Origin: Romanomermis culicivorax
Lineage: Eukaryota; Nematoda; Enoplea; Mermithida; Mermithidae
Direction of reading: 5' to 3'
Assembly (NCBI GenBank): GCA_963922205.1
Contig: CAWUHX010000238.1
Span: forward strand, 248,001-312,000
DNA: 64,000 nucleotides
The notes under the pieces were generated by a model. That model worked only from the letters and a program-made list of their open reading frames with translations, had not been told where the DNA came from and did no database searches. Positions 1 through 12,567 of this stretch are shown in pieces. The position numbers were made by a program, and so were the translations under genes. Numbering within the stretch: the first letter of the stretch is position 1; each line of letters starts with the position of its first letter.

Positions 1-2400
1 GCAGAAAAAGAGAGATGCTAGATTGCATCGAAGTTACTACAACCCAATGTTTGCCCAAAGTGTGTATATACTATAGAATGATGGTGATACACCGGAAGAC
101 TGTTTGCTCATATTTTTCCTTGAGCAATGTGTCTCGAAAAAACCGTAGAATTTTTTCATGCACCAATTTTGAGGAAATTCGTTAAATATTGATTAATGAT
201 GTAAGTTCTTCTATTGACTCATATTTTTTGGCATTAAGGAAGTTTGAAGGTTATTTTCGGTTTCGACTGTTATTTTTTAATTTTTTGATTTCTTTTATTT
301 TGAAACCATATTCTGTGGAAAAGTTCCAAGTGAATTTGCTTTGGAAAACTAAATCGGGATAGTTACAGTAAAACAAAAAATGGTAGAAAAACTAATGTTT
401 TCGCTACAGTTGTAAAAGCAAAATTATGCTTAGAAGAAAGATGAAGAAATCTATTTCAAATTGAAACTAGACGAATCAAACTTACACGTTCAATCCTTTG
501 TATTTTTGTAACAGTTATTAATATCTATGCATTATTATTAATTTGACTAATTTTTCATGTTCAGAAGAAGATGCTTGGTGTCTGAGTAACAGTAAGACTC
601 ACGAAGCAAATAAATTTCCAAGATATACGAGCCTATGAGTGAATAAATTTTGATGAGCTATGCATCATGTGAAAATTGAAGCTCATTTTTGCATTTTGAG
701 TAACTTACAACAGTTCACGAAACGAAGTGCCTGTTAGCCTAAGATTTAAGTAAAGTGTTCAGTCTAAGAATGTTTCGTTGACTTTTCTACAAATCGATCG
801 ATTCCAGAGGGTTTCCCCGAGTAGTTTTTTCCACTGTTTCATCTGCTAATACTTGAAAGGAACTCCAGTTCGGGTCAACAAGAAGAAACTTCCGCTTGAA
901 AGACGTGCAAAATTTTGACTTGAATGCCAAATGAAGTACCTAGAATCAGCTGACATCATTTTCAAACATTAATTAAGTTGTTGGCTCATTAGCGGCCATC
1001 TTCTAAACATTAACTGCCAAGCCGATTTCATAATGATAATCACACATTAGCCGAGAAAATATATAGAGTAATTAGTATGTTGGTGAAAAAATCGCGATGA
1101 CGCCACATTTTTTGCCGTGCTTCTGTTAAAAAGGTTAGGAAGATAATTGCCCAATTCAATATTAGATGTCGAAAAGGGATGTATATGCGCGCAGAAACAT
1201 AAAACTTGCCAAGTGCAGCTGTTTAGCCATTTTCCAGAAAATGGAAGAAACAGTTGCGGCGAATAGAAGAATTCTGAAAATTCCAGAGTAATGGATAGTA
1301 AACGATAAATCATAAATGACTGAGAATCTTTCGAGACATGCATGCTAGTTCACTGTCAATCTTGAAACATTAGATGGCATCGTCTTATAAAGAAAAGAGA
1401 TATAACAAGCGTAATTTTATTCATATGCTATATCTGAAGATAGATTGTCTAAAACGATCGTTTCGTGAATAAAAAATAGAGCAGTAAATTTCAGGCATTT
1501 TTCTTTCTGTTCTCTACATAGAGGACACTAATCATTTGAAACACTTCAAGGTTTTTGCTCAAACCGGACTACACAAACAACAGTCTTTCACAAAAAATAT
1601 ACAATTACTCGTATACGGAAAGATTCTGTTATAAAATTGTTGACATCTGTATTTCAAGACAACTAAATCCTGAGAAACCACACAAAACAAGAGCATGGAA
1701 CTTGGAACATTAGTCATGTAGTCTTCAGAAAAAAACGAACTTGACACTTTCATGGTTCGAAGACTGAGCACAACTTTCGATAGTAGATTATGAAATGAAA
1801 TGTGTTACAATTACATCAGTAATTTTATGCTACCAAGAATTTGCATAAACATCGAGAGAGGAAGCTGGAATAATTCAGAAACGTGCAAAAGCTACCTATT
1901 GATAAAATTACTTGTTTCATAAAATGAAATTTTCAGCTTTGCTAGTTTTTTCTGCAGATGCTGAATATTGCAGATCAACAGCTTTACGACTTTTAATATT
2001 CCAAAAACAAAATGAAAAAAGATTCGACTTGCCAATTCAAATCAAGAACCTGATAAGAAATGAATTGCAGATGCAGAAATAGCTACTTTTAAACTAATTC
2101 AAAAAAATTTTACAAGATAGACTTAAATCGATAGACCTTAATAAGATCTATTCAAAAATATATCATAAAATTTTATGGCACAATTTTTGATAGTTACGGA
2201 AGTTAGTTTGAGCTGACTCATCCAGAGTTGTCATAGTTTTTTAGACACCCTGCAGCAGGCCGTTAATTTTCTAAAGTCAATTTTAGATGAAGCAATCGAT
2301 ATTTCAGCGAGTTAATTTCAGAAGTGAATCTAATCATCGACCATTCTTAATTACGAGTTTGACGATTCAATGTTTTTACACGCAGAGGAAATACAAGAAA
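1..2400. other. AT-rich non-coding stretch
   Basis: No gene is supported. Open frames here are short, AT-biased and without recognisable motifs. If the exon at 2406-2745 continues downstream on the minus strand, this stretch is its intron or 3' side, but I could not place a convincing acceptor followed by an open frame. Confidence 0.4.
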
Positions 2401-2405
2401 CTAAC

Positions 2406-2745
2406 CTCCAGGCCTGTAGGCGATATTATCGTGAGCGACGAAGCATATAAAATCGTTATTTTCTTTATAACGGTATACCTTGCCCCGTTTCAATTTCGGT
2501 TTTTGGTGCCCGTTCGAGCCACCGACGCCGTTCGAGCCATGGCAATTGTTACCGGCGCTACTGTTGGACGAATGACCGCTAGCGCCGGAACCGCCGGCAC
2601 AGGCGGTCGAAGCGTTCATCCACGGCGTATAATAAATCGGTTCGACTTCGGCTTTACCATTTTGAATCATGGATTCTAGCTCGGTCATAAATTTTCGACC
2701 ACCGTCGTCGACGACGGATTCGTGCAACGCTTGATCTTGATTCAT
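2406..2745 (-). CDS. First coding exon of an unrecognised protein
   Basis: The reading frame opens with ATG at 2745 and runs 113 codons plus one base to a splice donor (GAG|GTTAGT, exon end 2406), so this is probably the first coding exon of a larger minus-strand gene. It is visibly GC-richer than the flanks. Residues 1-45 are acidic and mixed (TELESMIQNG, EVEPIYYTPW). Residues 49-80 form a Gly/Ser/Asn-rich linker of the kind seen in nuclear regulators. Residues 82-89 are basic (KPKLKRGK). The end (VYRYKENNDF to NIAYRPG) weakly recalls the start of a BAH chromatin domain, where an aromatic-R-x-G-D motif follows a short strand; this is only a hint. No downstream exon was found, so the rest lies in the first 2.4 kb or outside the window. 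The start and donor are observed; the family is unknown. Confidence 0.55.
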
Positions 2746-3600
2746 TATCGCGCGCTCATTTATATAATAATTTTGAAACTTAAAAGGAAGAGGTTAGGAA
2801 AAAAATCATAAGACCACGTAATCAAATGTGTCAACTTTTTCATTTACGATCTAGGCTAATTTTATAGAGCATGGTGTTTCAAGTCAAACACTAGCTTCCT
2901 GACGTATCAACAGCTCGCTGCTGCTGCTGGCCTATCATTAGCATAGGAAATGGGAGGACGCGCGAAATACAGCTCGCTGCGCGCATCTTGAGAACGCACG
3001 ATCATATTGAGTTCGAGGAGAATGAACGGGCAATTTATAGTCCCATGGCCGAATAGTACAGGTTCGAGCGCTTTCGGTAGAAAATGGGCGAATAATTTAC
3101 GTGCCGCCTATCTTATACTAGGCCCCTACGCTTAAACATGTACGTACGCATTTTATATGGGAGCAGCGAAACATCGCAGATATAGGGTAACAACGTTTGT
3201 CGATTTTCGCCCCATGAAAAAAGAATGGCCTGCGTATATATACGTCGCTGTTATTATTATTATTATGACATGGTGGCGCTCGGGCATCCATCAAAATCAG
3301 GCCGGTTGGCGCAGTGTAGAAAAGAAGAGTGCTTGACCATGTTTTTCGCCGTCTATAGTATAAGTATACAAAAACCGCTTCTCTACGCGGTTTTTCTACA
3401 GTACTATTGCGTGTAAATGAATATACACAATAAATAACAATAAAATGGTTCCAGGTTGGCATTCTAGGAGGGTTGCTTCTTCCCAGAGGAAGGCTGCGCC
3501 TGCCTTTAACATCGAGGCGATCTGTCGACTTAATTTGCGTATTAACGTAATTATATATACTGCGAATTAATTAGGTGGAAAAATTTGCTCGGGGTAGGAT
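2746..3600. other. 5' flank of the 2406-2745 exon, possible promoter region
   Basis: No gene is supported here. This moderately GC-rich stretch lies upstream of the minus-strand ATG at 2745. A TATATAA run sits about 15-25 bp upstream of that ATG and a short (TTA)n run lies at about 3247-3266. ORFs crossing it show no motif. A promoter role is inferred from position only. Confidence 0.25.
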
Positions 3601-3894
3601 AAAAGGTGTACGGCCTTCTTTATCAAAAGGAAACAATAAAATTTGAAACCACAAATCATGACAAGAAAGTTAACTACACGACGCTTTATTGCAACAATAA
3701 AGGACCAGTTGTATTAAACACCCCTACACCACAAGTTTGCAGAAAGAAGAGCCTGAGGAAGTCAACCAAGCTATTTTTGAAAATTCTGCGTCCACAGAAA
3801 TTGTGCTCGGATTCAGCAAGCCCAGGGGAATAGGATAGAAAATTTTTCACTCTGGGTAACTAACAGAAAAGTCTTCTAGCAAGTCAAATATATA

Positions 3895-4110
3895 ATACTA
3901 TTTGCTTGGTCAGCACTTTTTCAAGTTCTAATGTTATTTCTTTTGAATCAAGTAACTAAGCATTGTTCAGAAAAATAGTTGAACTAAGGCAACGACTTTA
4001 TGTTCTTATCTCTTGCTATCATTGCTGGGAGGTCGAATCTGTTGGGTCTCAGCAAGAATCTTCTGAGGGTTAATTAAGATATGCTGGGGGCAATACCTCC
4101 CATGCGGGCG
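3895..4110. repeat. Diverged copy of the CTGGGGGTCAGCAA dispersed repeat
   Basis: The segment shares ordered blocks (TTTGCTTGGTCAGCAC, TTGAATCAAGTA, CATTGCTGGGAGGTC, TCAGCAAGAATCT) with better-preserved copies at about 20150-20560 and 43190-43600, all in the same orientation. No coding capacity was seen. The element class is unknown. Confidence 0.55.
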
Positions 4111-6330
4111 TACAACTATTACCCAAATTTCCCTCTTCTAATTCCCCAATTTCCCGTAATTCCCGTTTCCTTCAATATTCTGTTTCTCCCAAGAATGTTT
4201 CAAATCAAACATTGATTTTCCCTTTTCCCCCCCAAAGTTCATATTTACCGAATTTCTCAAATCCCGTTTCCCAGAAAATCAGAAAATAGACGAAGGCTAT
4301 TTTTAGATTGCATTTTGTAAATTGCTAACTTTTCCGTAGACATATAATAAATCGTAAGTTTCCCGGTTAAAAAAAAAATTCTCACCAAACTTCGCATAAT
4401 TCGCATCGTAATAGAAACTATTGTATTGTCGTTGAAGTTTGAATTATTGTCGAAAAATAAATTACGAAGATCTTGTTAACTTTGTTACTTGATGGAAAAC
4501 TTATTCTCATGAAGCATCGGAAATCGCAATTACTAAAACGTGACAATGAGGTCAATCCCAAATCAGAATGAAATTTTCCTGTTGCGATGAACACGAAATC
4601 ATTAATTTTCTCATACTTCTCCCTCATTTATGTAATACAGACATTGTCCGACTGAAAATCCGAACCAAAAGTAGCTTTCAAAGAGGCCTTGTCTAAAGAT
4701 TTTGAGCTCCATCCAAGTTGCTTCTCATTTCGACGATGATCATAATAATTCTCGAACTGCTAAGAAATATGAATTCATACAACTTGGTTTTAAGGAATTA
4801 AACATATATACGGTATTATCATTTACATATATATATATATGCTATCTATAGCATCCGGTCTGATCTGCAGTTTAGGATCCGGACCCGATGATTACAGTTT
4901 CCTAGATCTATGTCCGGATCCGATTCATCCGAAAAAGTGGATCCGTCCCATCCCTGGACCTTCGGGGTTAGGCCTAATGCACATTATTCGAGGAATCGGG
5001 ACCTTGAGATAACAGGGACCTTTGAGGAATCGGGACATTCGAGAAAAAGGGACGTTCGTGGAATGAGGACACGATGCCCGAACACCCCACATGCATGCAT
5101 GATTGTGTCCCATTTTCGTAATGCGTTTCAAAATTAAAATCGTTAAATTAGAATGAACGTTTAAAAACTGGAGCTTCACAATGAAAAAGTACCATCCAGG
5201 GAAAATCATTCACATTTTAAAACTAACTCATACTTGAGATAGAAGGACAGTCGAAATAAAAGGAAAATCGGGCTAACAGGAATTTGGATTTAATTGCTTT
5301 AGAATTAATCGGGGTAATGGCATAGTGTCGGCGTGATGGGAAGGTCCGGCTAACAAGGCGCAATCTTTATAAGTATCTCAATTAGATATATCGATTTATT
5401 TCCAATTTGCTGCATTTTGGTAAAAATTGCTCGATATCCGGTTTCATCAAAGACACTTGAGCAACAGCTGAGTTGTAGCTTAAGCTGCAACTTGACGGCA
5501 ACGATAACATACATGTAATAGTTGAATAACGGCTGAAGGTGCAGTTTAACTTTTTCTCTGTGTAAATGTTGCTGTCATAAACTGTTCATGGATTTAGCCA
5601 AAAATTATTTGTTTCTTTGTCAATTTTTCCACACGTGACGCTAAAATTCTACACAAAACATATCGAGAAAATTAAGCTGGACTTCCTGGCTTCCGAAAAT
5701 CAATGTATATATTAGTAATAATTTATTGTTACTTCCCAGTATTTTATGGGAAAATCCTGCCCAAAACTAATATTTCACATGTAACGCTTTTTATTGTTTC
5801 CAATAGTTTTTTCCAAATCGACTGTAGAGAAAAGTTGTAAAACAATTTTGTCGCTAAATGCGCCTTAAAAATGGCAAATCATGCTTGGGAATGATATCAA
5901 TTCGTTTATTCTTTTAACATGTATCATGAAAGTTAAAAGTTTCTATTGGAAAATCGAAGCTTTTTTTAAACTTGTTCACTTAAGCTTTCAAAATAGCAGC
6001 TAATAAGAGAAAAGATAGAGCGCGGTTTTCTTTCACATAATATGTATTAATGACACCTGCGAACTGCATCAAACCAGAAGCTCGTCAAAAATGACAAACA
6101 AAGCAATAAAGGTCAATGAAGAACGGTGAAAGGTGGTAATCACTATAACGTTTCACAGTATGTAGTACCGTAAGTTCAGCACGGAGAAATACAAAAAACC
6201 CTTATTATTGTAGTCAATAAGAAAAACGTTCTCGTCTAGGAGCGGTGAATATACAAGCTGTAATTTTCTTTGATAACCTGATAAATCGTCAACATTTTTC
6301 GGTTCATCCAAATCAGAAGTGGGTAAGCCA
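4111..6330. other. Non-coding stretch with degenerate GGAATCGGGAC repeats
   Basis: No gene is supported. At about 4855-5100 it carries degenerate tandem motifs of the GAGGAATCGGGAC type plus one TTAGGC-like GGGTTAGGCC, the same material that flanks the telomeric array at 39.6 kb. A short (AT)n run lies near 4829-4841. The remainder is featureless AT-rich sequence. Confidence 0.4.
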
Positions 6331-7325
6331 CGGGAAGACTACCGATTGGGTAGCAGATCCGCTACCTACTGCACATCCGCTACCTAGTGCACGACCGCTA
6401 CCTAGTGCACATCCACTACCATAGTCAGATCCGCTACTAGACAGCAAAAAATGTGAAAAGGGTTTTGCTATTGTTTTCATAAGGGTTTTCCGGACAAAAG
6501 AATAAAAGAAAATGGAATACGGTAGGCGTTCTGCGTGGTAAAAAATATATTGTTTGCCACTTTTATGGAACCGCAAGAATGGTTAAAAAACGTAATACTA
6601 CAGGGAGTCTACCTAAAGATAAGTCACTAATGAGTACGTAATAAAATACGTAAAAATACGTAATAAAGGCATAAAAATGTCCACGCAGCCACATTCTAAT
6701 GCGTGAAAAATTCTTATTTACATAACAAAGTAACCACACAAGCACCTCGAGTAACAGAACAATCAGTCTAGACGGACGTTTTTCATTCTTTACCTGTACC
6801 AATCCGGGTGATGAAAATATCGTTTTTGTTTTGTTTTTTAATTTTTTTCAAATACTTTTTAAAATTATTTTCAAATATTTTATCATCATTTTGAGTTCAA
6901 AATTTAAAAAAAACTATTGTTGAATATACCTCCCGAGTAGACCAAGGACTGAATATTTTCAGCAAACTTGGATCCATGACAATTATCCCATTTCTATCGA
7001 AAATTATTGGGTTAACCCTGGGTTTAGAACAACAAACCACTGCATCTCACCGGGGTTCGTGGCACGCATTTGGCAGTACACAATTTCTTGCATTTACTTC
7101 TGAAAATCCGGGGCAAATTGAAAAATTTGAGTCGCATCGGTTGCAACCGCATATTTCCCAATTCTTAACGGATGAAATTTTAAATTTTCACGAAACATGC
7201 GCCATCTAATTGGTAAAAAAATTAAATGATCCTAGTAACGTGTATCTTATATACCTCAGCAGAAAGTAGCGGATGTGCACTAGGTAGCGGATGTGCACTA
7301 GGTAGCGGATCTGGCACCGACCCAA
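6331..7325. mobile_element. Inverted-repeat element with 18-bp tandem units in its termini
   Basis: The left end (about 6343-6437) holds tandem copies of a unit containing GCTACCTAGTGCACATCC. The right end (about 7265-7325) holds the reverse complement, GGATGTGCACTAGGTAGC, also in tandem. Both ends carry a related outer segment (GGGTAGCAGATCC against GGATCTGGCACC). The interior of about 0.8 kb is AT-rich and codes for nothing recognisable. Terminal repeats that are themselves tandem repeats are seen in foldback and some MULE-type elements. Class is inferred and exact borders are uncertain. Confidence 0.5.
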
Positions 7326-10300
7326 GACTACCTAGTGACCTAAAATTGTGGCTGAGCACCAGCACTTCACCCCAATAAACTTTCCAAAGGTTGCGCACAG
7401 ACTTTTCAAGACGATACGTACAAAAAAACTATATCTCAAGCAAAAAGTGAATGCAACTTGACGCCAATTGTGAAATAACATAACATTGAATACCGAATTT
7501 CATTCCATTATTCAAACTAAAATTTGCATAAATGTTATCCAGATAGTGAATTCAACTTGCCTTTGTCTGACAATCACTGGAACACGGCGCAGCATGTGGT
7601 GCCATGTATCAGTTTTAGTAGATTTTGGGACTTGGAAATTTAGAAAATGTTCGACCTCACGTTTTTCGAAATGGTTCGAAACGTTGCGATTTCGGTATCA
7701 TTCTATTTAGCCGTAAAAAATGATATGGATTTGTCTATCAATGTTTCTGATAGGCTTAGAGGTGGTTAAAAATTGCTCTATTTTGTTCCTGATCCATACA
7801 GGTACACTCGCATTCGTTTCCATGAGACACCCTGTATACATTACATGGAAAATTTGACTTCAAGTTGTGCCTAAAAATATCATGAGTGACTAAAGAAGAT
7901 TATTAGAAAAAGTATCCTGTATATTATTACCGCCGCAGGTTTTCATAGAAAAGAAGCATGTCTAACATTGAGCCTCGAAATACACGATATCCGATGGAGG
8001 ATAAGAGTCTAAAAATAAATGGTCTCTACAAAAAAAGATAACGGAACGTCATTGCTTAATTCTATAAGCATTTTGATAATGCACATAACATGATATTCAT
8101 AGTATAAACCGCCGTTGCTTTTAGCATAAATCCATGTGAACGTAGACCAATGTTGATCACCTGGTGCATTTTTGATCCATCCAAAAAATAAACAGGAAAA
8201 AGACAGCTTGATTGATTATATGTTGCAAACGGCACCTTTTTGCTGACAAAAAAGAATATGGATGAAATAAATGATATTCAGAAGGATTTTCATTATTTTT
8301 CAAGTATATAGTCTCTGTTTCACTAAAATAAATTACACATGCAGTTAGTAAGAAGTTGGTCTAGCATAGATTTGTGTCTGTCACATGATTCTGTTTATGT
8401 GATACTTGTTCATTATGGCACTTTTACAATCGGGACACTAAGGTAAAAAATTTTACAAAAAAAATTTGACAAGTATTTTACGATTAATTTACAACAAATA
8501 ACGTCCGTGTAAACTGTGAAGTTCTAGGACGTCCATGACAATTTCGATGCTACACATGAACTAATAAATGAATGTTCTTAATTACCAGAGAGGGCCTTCA
8601 AGCGTCAATTCCGAAATCATACGAGTAATAGTATTTTCGATATTCCACAGCTGTATCTTACGCTGGTATTTGCATAAATGTGCCAAACTATCGAAAGTTT
8701 AGCTACGATCTCGGGAACTATAACAGACATGGACAAGTGGACACTCACGTTCAATAGAGTTCGCTGACATACGAAAAGTTCATCATAGAAGGGCAATCTG
8801 ATCTCGCATCATTTTTGATCTCTAAGCTCTCAAACTTCCTCAAAGTTAAGGACTATATATATTTTACAGGTTATTGAAGATGAGCTCTCATTCAAATGGA
8901 CATTATCGTAGGGCTCACGATTATCTGTCTAGTGCATGTCTCATAATGTTTTAAAACTTTTCCAATTTCCGAGCACGGGTATAGACGAAAAAACCACTGC
9001 AGATTACATTTGTGCCAATTTCAGGGTAACTGTGCCTTTGGACAAAAGAGACTGGTGTAACATTATTCGCTTAGTATCATTATGCAACTATGGAAACAAG
9101 CTTCTGTAAGCAATGCCACAAAGAGCTTTCTTTCATTTCCTACTTCTACATTCACAAGGTTCGTATATAGTCATAGAAATAACTATCACGACCTACTCCA
9201 TTCTAGAAAAAAAGTAGTAATCGAACGAGTGTCATTAATTTCCAAGTGTCAAGTGATGTCATCCATGATTTAACTCAAGATTTATACATAAATACAACAT
9301 CATTTATCAATAGCATAAATTTGCCTTGTCAAAACTTTTTATGAGTTTGGCATAGCGAAGTGAATAAGACGTGTAGCCAGTTGAAAGGCAACGCTTTCGT
9401 TGGGTTATCCGTATTCACATGCTCAAAGCTTATACACACACGTCTCTCAGGCTTTCCTGTCTACAAATGTATTTCGAGGGCGAAAAAAAGATAGTGAGAG
9501 AGAGCACAAAGCTTGGATGGAGGTTTAGAAAGAGCACACAAAGAGTGGAATCTCCTGCAGGAAAACATCAGAGTAGAGATAAAAGATATCAAATTCGTCC
9601 GTGTATGTTTTTAGCTCCTAGAGGAAGAAAGGGAGAGAAGAACGACACCAAAACGACGGCTTAATGAAGCTTGGCTGGAGGCTGCTGCCGGCTTTTCGAA
9701 TGAGAAAAAAATCCAGAATCGAGGAAAACTTATCAGCGAGATTGAAGAAGTTAATCGGTTTCAATCTGTTGACAACAATTTGGCGCAAAAAAGCATTTTT
9801 CAAATTGACACGATTGTCGAAGGACTGAAATTTCATAATAACACAGTTTTGAAAAGCCTTATTGGGAACGAGCAAGGGTCTAGTATGTTACAGCTATGCT
9901 TCTTTCTTCTAAATGTTCCTTTGACTACAGTAACAGTTGAGCTTGCCTCGCTTAGATTAAAGCACTGCTTTTTGATGTGAATTTCAGCACTATTGGCTCA
10001 ACTATTGAAGTGGCTTTTGATTGCAAAACTCGAGCTCTGAAGGCTGTTCTAAACATTTTCAAAAACAGTGACGACCGTCCCGAATGACCGACTAAGCCAT
10101 TTGGCCGGATTTTAAGCTTGTATACTATTTTAAATAGGCCTGCTCATGCGATTTTTCAATTCCAAAAGAGCTCACTATTTTCTTGAAAATTTTTAAAAAC
10201 TACCTTGGCTAATTTTTTTTCTAAAAAGCAAAAAAAAGGGTTCTTTCTGATATTAAATTTATCATCCCTTCTGATATAAAACTTATCATAGAATTAAATT

Positions 10301-10536
10301 ATCGTTCAGTGAATTTTAATTCATAAAACAAATAATAACTTGGTCAATTTTTGCAGTCTTCTGCCTATGATAAACTAAAAAACATATTTTATGAATAGCC
10401 CTTTTTCCAAATGAGTCTGGGCGCGCAGAAAGGTAATAAACAGCCTGCGTATAAGGACACCTTTTTTCTGGAGTTGACTGTATCGATTAGTTAGGCGACC
10501 AAATTGAGAAAAAAGATTTCGGCCTACGATGCAGGC
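7326..10536. other. AT-rich stretch without recognised genes
   Basis: Nothing recognisable was found in either strand. Open frames are below 90 codons and lack motifs. A mariner-like ACACCCTGTATAC motif occurs near 7829 without a convincing partner. Confidence 0.4.
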
Positions 10537-10608
10537 TTAAGCCCAATGCAGAAGTGAAAAAATTCTAGGATTTTTGTCGCCAATAGTCGCCGCCGATTTT
10601 AATCCTTG
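10537..10608. repeat. Partial copy of the GTCGCCG/AGAAGTG MITE family
   Basis: GCCCAATGCAGAAGTG, then TCTAGGATTTTTGTCGCC, matches one arm of the complete palindromic copies at 14298-14613, 14432-14503 and 24581-24656. Only one arm is present here. Confidence 0.6.
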
Positions 10609-10643
10609 GAATTGGGGATGAAATGCGGGAAATAGAACTCAGC

Positions 10644-11194
10644 ATTGTGTATCGGTTTCCCGAATGTACTGGTATCCCGAATGTATCAGTATACCGAATG
10701 TATCGTTATCCCGAATAATGCATTAATTCTCGGCATCCCGAACACACGCGACTTTATTTTCTATTTCGTCACATTGACTGATTCTCGTTATCCCGAATAC
10801 ACATTTTTCCGCTTAGGCTTAGGCTTAAGCTTAGACATAGCCATAGACTTAGATATAGACTTAAGCTTAAGCTTAGGCTTAGGCTAAGGTGTACGCTTAC
10901 GCTTGCGCTTAGCCTGAGGCTGAAGCTTAGGCTTAGGTTAGGCCTAGGTTTGGGCTTAGTCATAGACTTAGGTTTAGGCTTAGGCTTAGGCTTAGGCTTA
11001 GGCTTAGGCTTAGGCTTAGGCTTAGGCTCAGGCTCAGGCTTAGGCTTAGCTTAGGCTTAGGCCCTGACATGATTCAGGGTACCGATACGTTCGGTCTAGA
11101 GAGAAATTTTTTTACTGTGAACACTGATCGGGATACTGAAACATTCGGGATACTGATACATACGGGATACCGAGGAATACCGCTACACAATAAA
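10644..11194. mobile_element. Inverted-repeat element carrying a TTAGGC array (copy 1)
   Basis: The left end reads TTGTGTATCGGTTTCCCGAA, followed by tandem ATCCCGAATGTA-type motifs. The right end carries the same motifs inverted (CGGGATACTGATACAT up to CCGCTACACAA). Between them lies a TTAGGC array. The copy at 29761-31053 has the same ends and the same block next to the array (GTTATCCCGAATACACATTT), in opposite orientation. The array therefore appears to be an integral part of a dispersed element. No ORF of its own was seen; poly-Leu/Ser frames here are products of the hexamer. Confidence 0.65.
10812..11066 (+). repeat. Interstitial nematode telomeric array 1 (TTAGGC)n
   Basis: Tandem TTAGGC units on the plus strand. 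The first part (10812-10960) is degenerate (TTAGAC, ATAGAC, TTAAGC variants) and the second part (about 10975-11066) is nearly pure. TTAGGC is the telomere unit of most nematodes. The array is interstitial because unique DNA continues on both sides. Confidence 0.92.
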
Positions 11195-11740
11195 ACACTT
11201 CTATTTTTTCAGTACTGTTGCCGATTTTTTACATGCTAAGCGTAGGAAGCCAAGATTGCTCGAGCCATCACAAGGTTATTTTTAGCTTTGCCTAGACAAT
11301 ATAAAACCCCACGGTGTGCATGTGTATACAATCCACATGTGTGGGAAGAAAGTTTTGTTTGACTATTTTCAGGTTATTTTCTTTACTGTGAGGGAGATGT
11401 CTGAACTCGTTTTTCCAAAAATGTTGTTATCTTTTTTGTTCATGAAAATTATATGGATTTTTTTGGAGTGAAAATAAATTTGTTCGACTCTTGGCTACAC
11501 CCTATTTTTCAAACTTTGTTATTCCTGTCCTTATTCCCCGATGAATATCCCCTTCCCCCGAATGTCCCGATTCTTCGAAAATCAATATTCCCCCAAGGAA
11601 CCGATTGCCCGAATAATGAATAAAAGTCCCGTTTCTCACAACAATGAATTAGTCCCTATTACTTGAGTGTCCCAATTCCCCAAACACTGACTAAAACAAC
11701 ATTCTCGATTCCCCAAATGATTAATAAAATTTTATAAATC
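11195..11740. other. Non-coding stretch ending in degenerate TCCCGATTC motifs
   Basis: No gene is supported. From about 11531 to 11715 short motifs such as GTCCCGATTCTTCG, CCCCCAAGG and GTCCCGTTTC recur irregularly. They are the reverse of the GGAATCGGGAC motifs seen at 4.9 and 40.1 kb. Confidence 0.4.
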
Positions 11741-11905
11741 GGCGACTGTCGCCGATTAAATTCTTGGATTCTTCGACAGTCGGCGATTCTGCTGCGAATT
11801 CATTTCCTAAACTCGCCGACTGTCGCCGATGTTCGCCGATTAAATCTTATGAATCGGCGACAGTCAACGATTTTATTTCTGAATTAAGCTTTATAGTCTG
11901 CTCGC
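11741..11905. repeat. Cluster of CGGCGACTGTCGCCG palindromes
   Basis: Five or more copies of a short palindromic unit around CGGCGACNGTCGCCGA occur in about 165 bp, separated by AAATTC-type spacers. The same core lies in the interior of the AGAAGTG MITE family, so this is probably a diverged or rearranged member. Confidence 0.6.
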
Positions 11906-12164
11906 CGATTTCTAAGGATTATTTTGCTTCCGAAACTCTGTTGAATATGAATAGGGTATAGAATAATTCTAAGCGCCTAAGTACGACCTTAGTTGAAAGA
12001 ATCTCTAAAACACGTTCTTTCATAACAAGTGAGCCACATAAGCTAGAAACTGTTATTTTTCAATTAATGACTCAAAAGCATCCCCAACAGGCACCAAAAC
12101 CAGTAGTAACGCTTTTAGCTTCATAATGCGTTTTTTATACATATCACTATATAAAATTTTTCAC

Positions 12165-12290
12165 ATAGAAGTCCGCCACATAACATAGTCGGTCAAATGC
12201 GACAGTCGGCCACATAGCACAATCGGCCACATGGCACGGTGTGCCATACGGCGCGGTCGGCCACGTGGCACAGTCGATCACTCGACATAC
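12165..12290. repeat. Short tandem repeat of a GTCGGCCACATGGCACA unit
   Basis: Six or so diverged units of about 18-20 bp containing GTCGGCCACAT or GTCGGCCACGTGG lie head to tail. An overlapping open frame is created by the repeat and is not a gene. Confidence 0.6.
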
Positions 12291-12567
12291 AACGTCTTCC
12301 TTATGGTGTGAGGCATATGATCGCCGTTGTGTTTATGGCCATCGCCATGGTTTTCATGATCGGCGCGTATTTTGTGACCCAGTGGAGTTCATGACCGCCG
12401 CGCTACTCATGATAGCCGTGTTTATTGTAAGTTCATATTCAAATGTTTACATGACATGTAAAAACAAAAATGAATAAAAGTTGATGCACTGGCGAACATA
12501 GGGGAGACACTTTGCATTTTCTGGGCGAACCTGCAGTAGTAGCAGCTGCAATATTTTTCTAGATTAA

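Noticed and set aside
3118..3462. 114-codon minus-strand ORF upstream of the first exon
   Set aside because: Low-complexity Asn/Arg runs from (TTA)n sequence, no motif, no splice context.
12241..12477. 78-codon ORF starting in the GTCGGCCACAT tandem
   Set aside because: Generated by the tandem repeat; the remainder is Met/Ile-rich without a recognisable domain.
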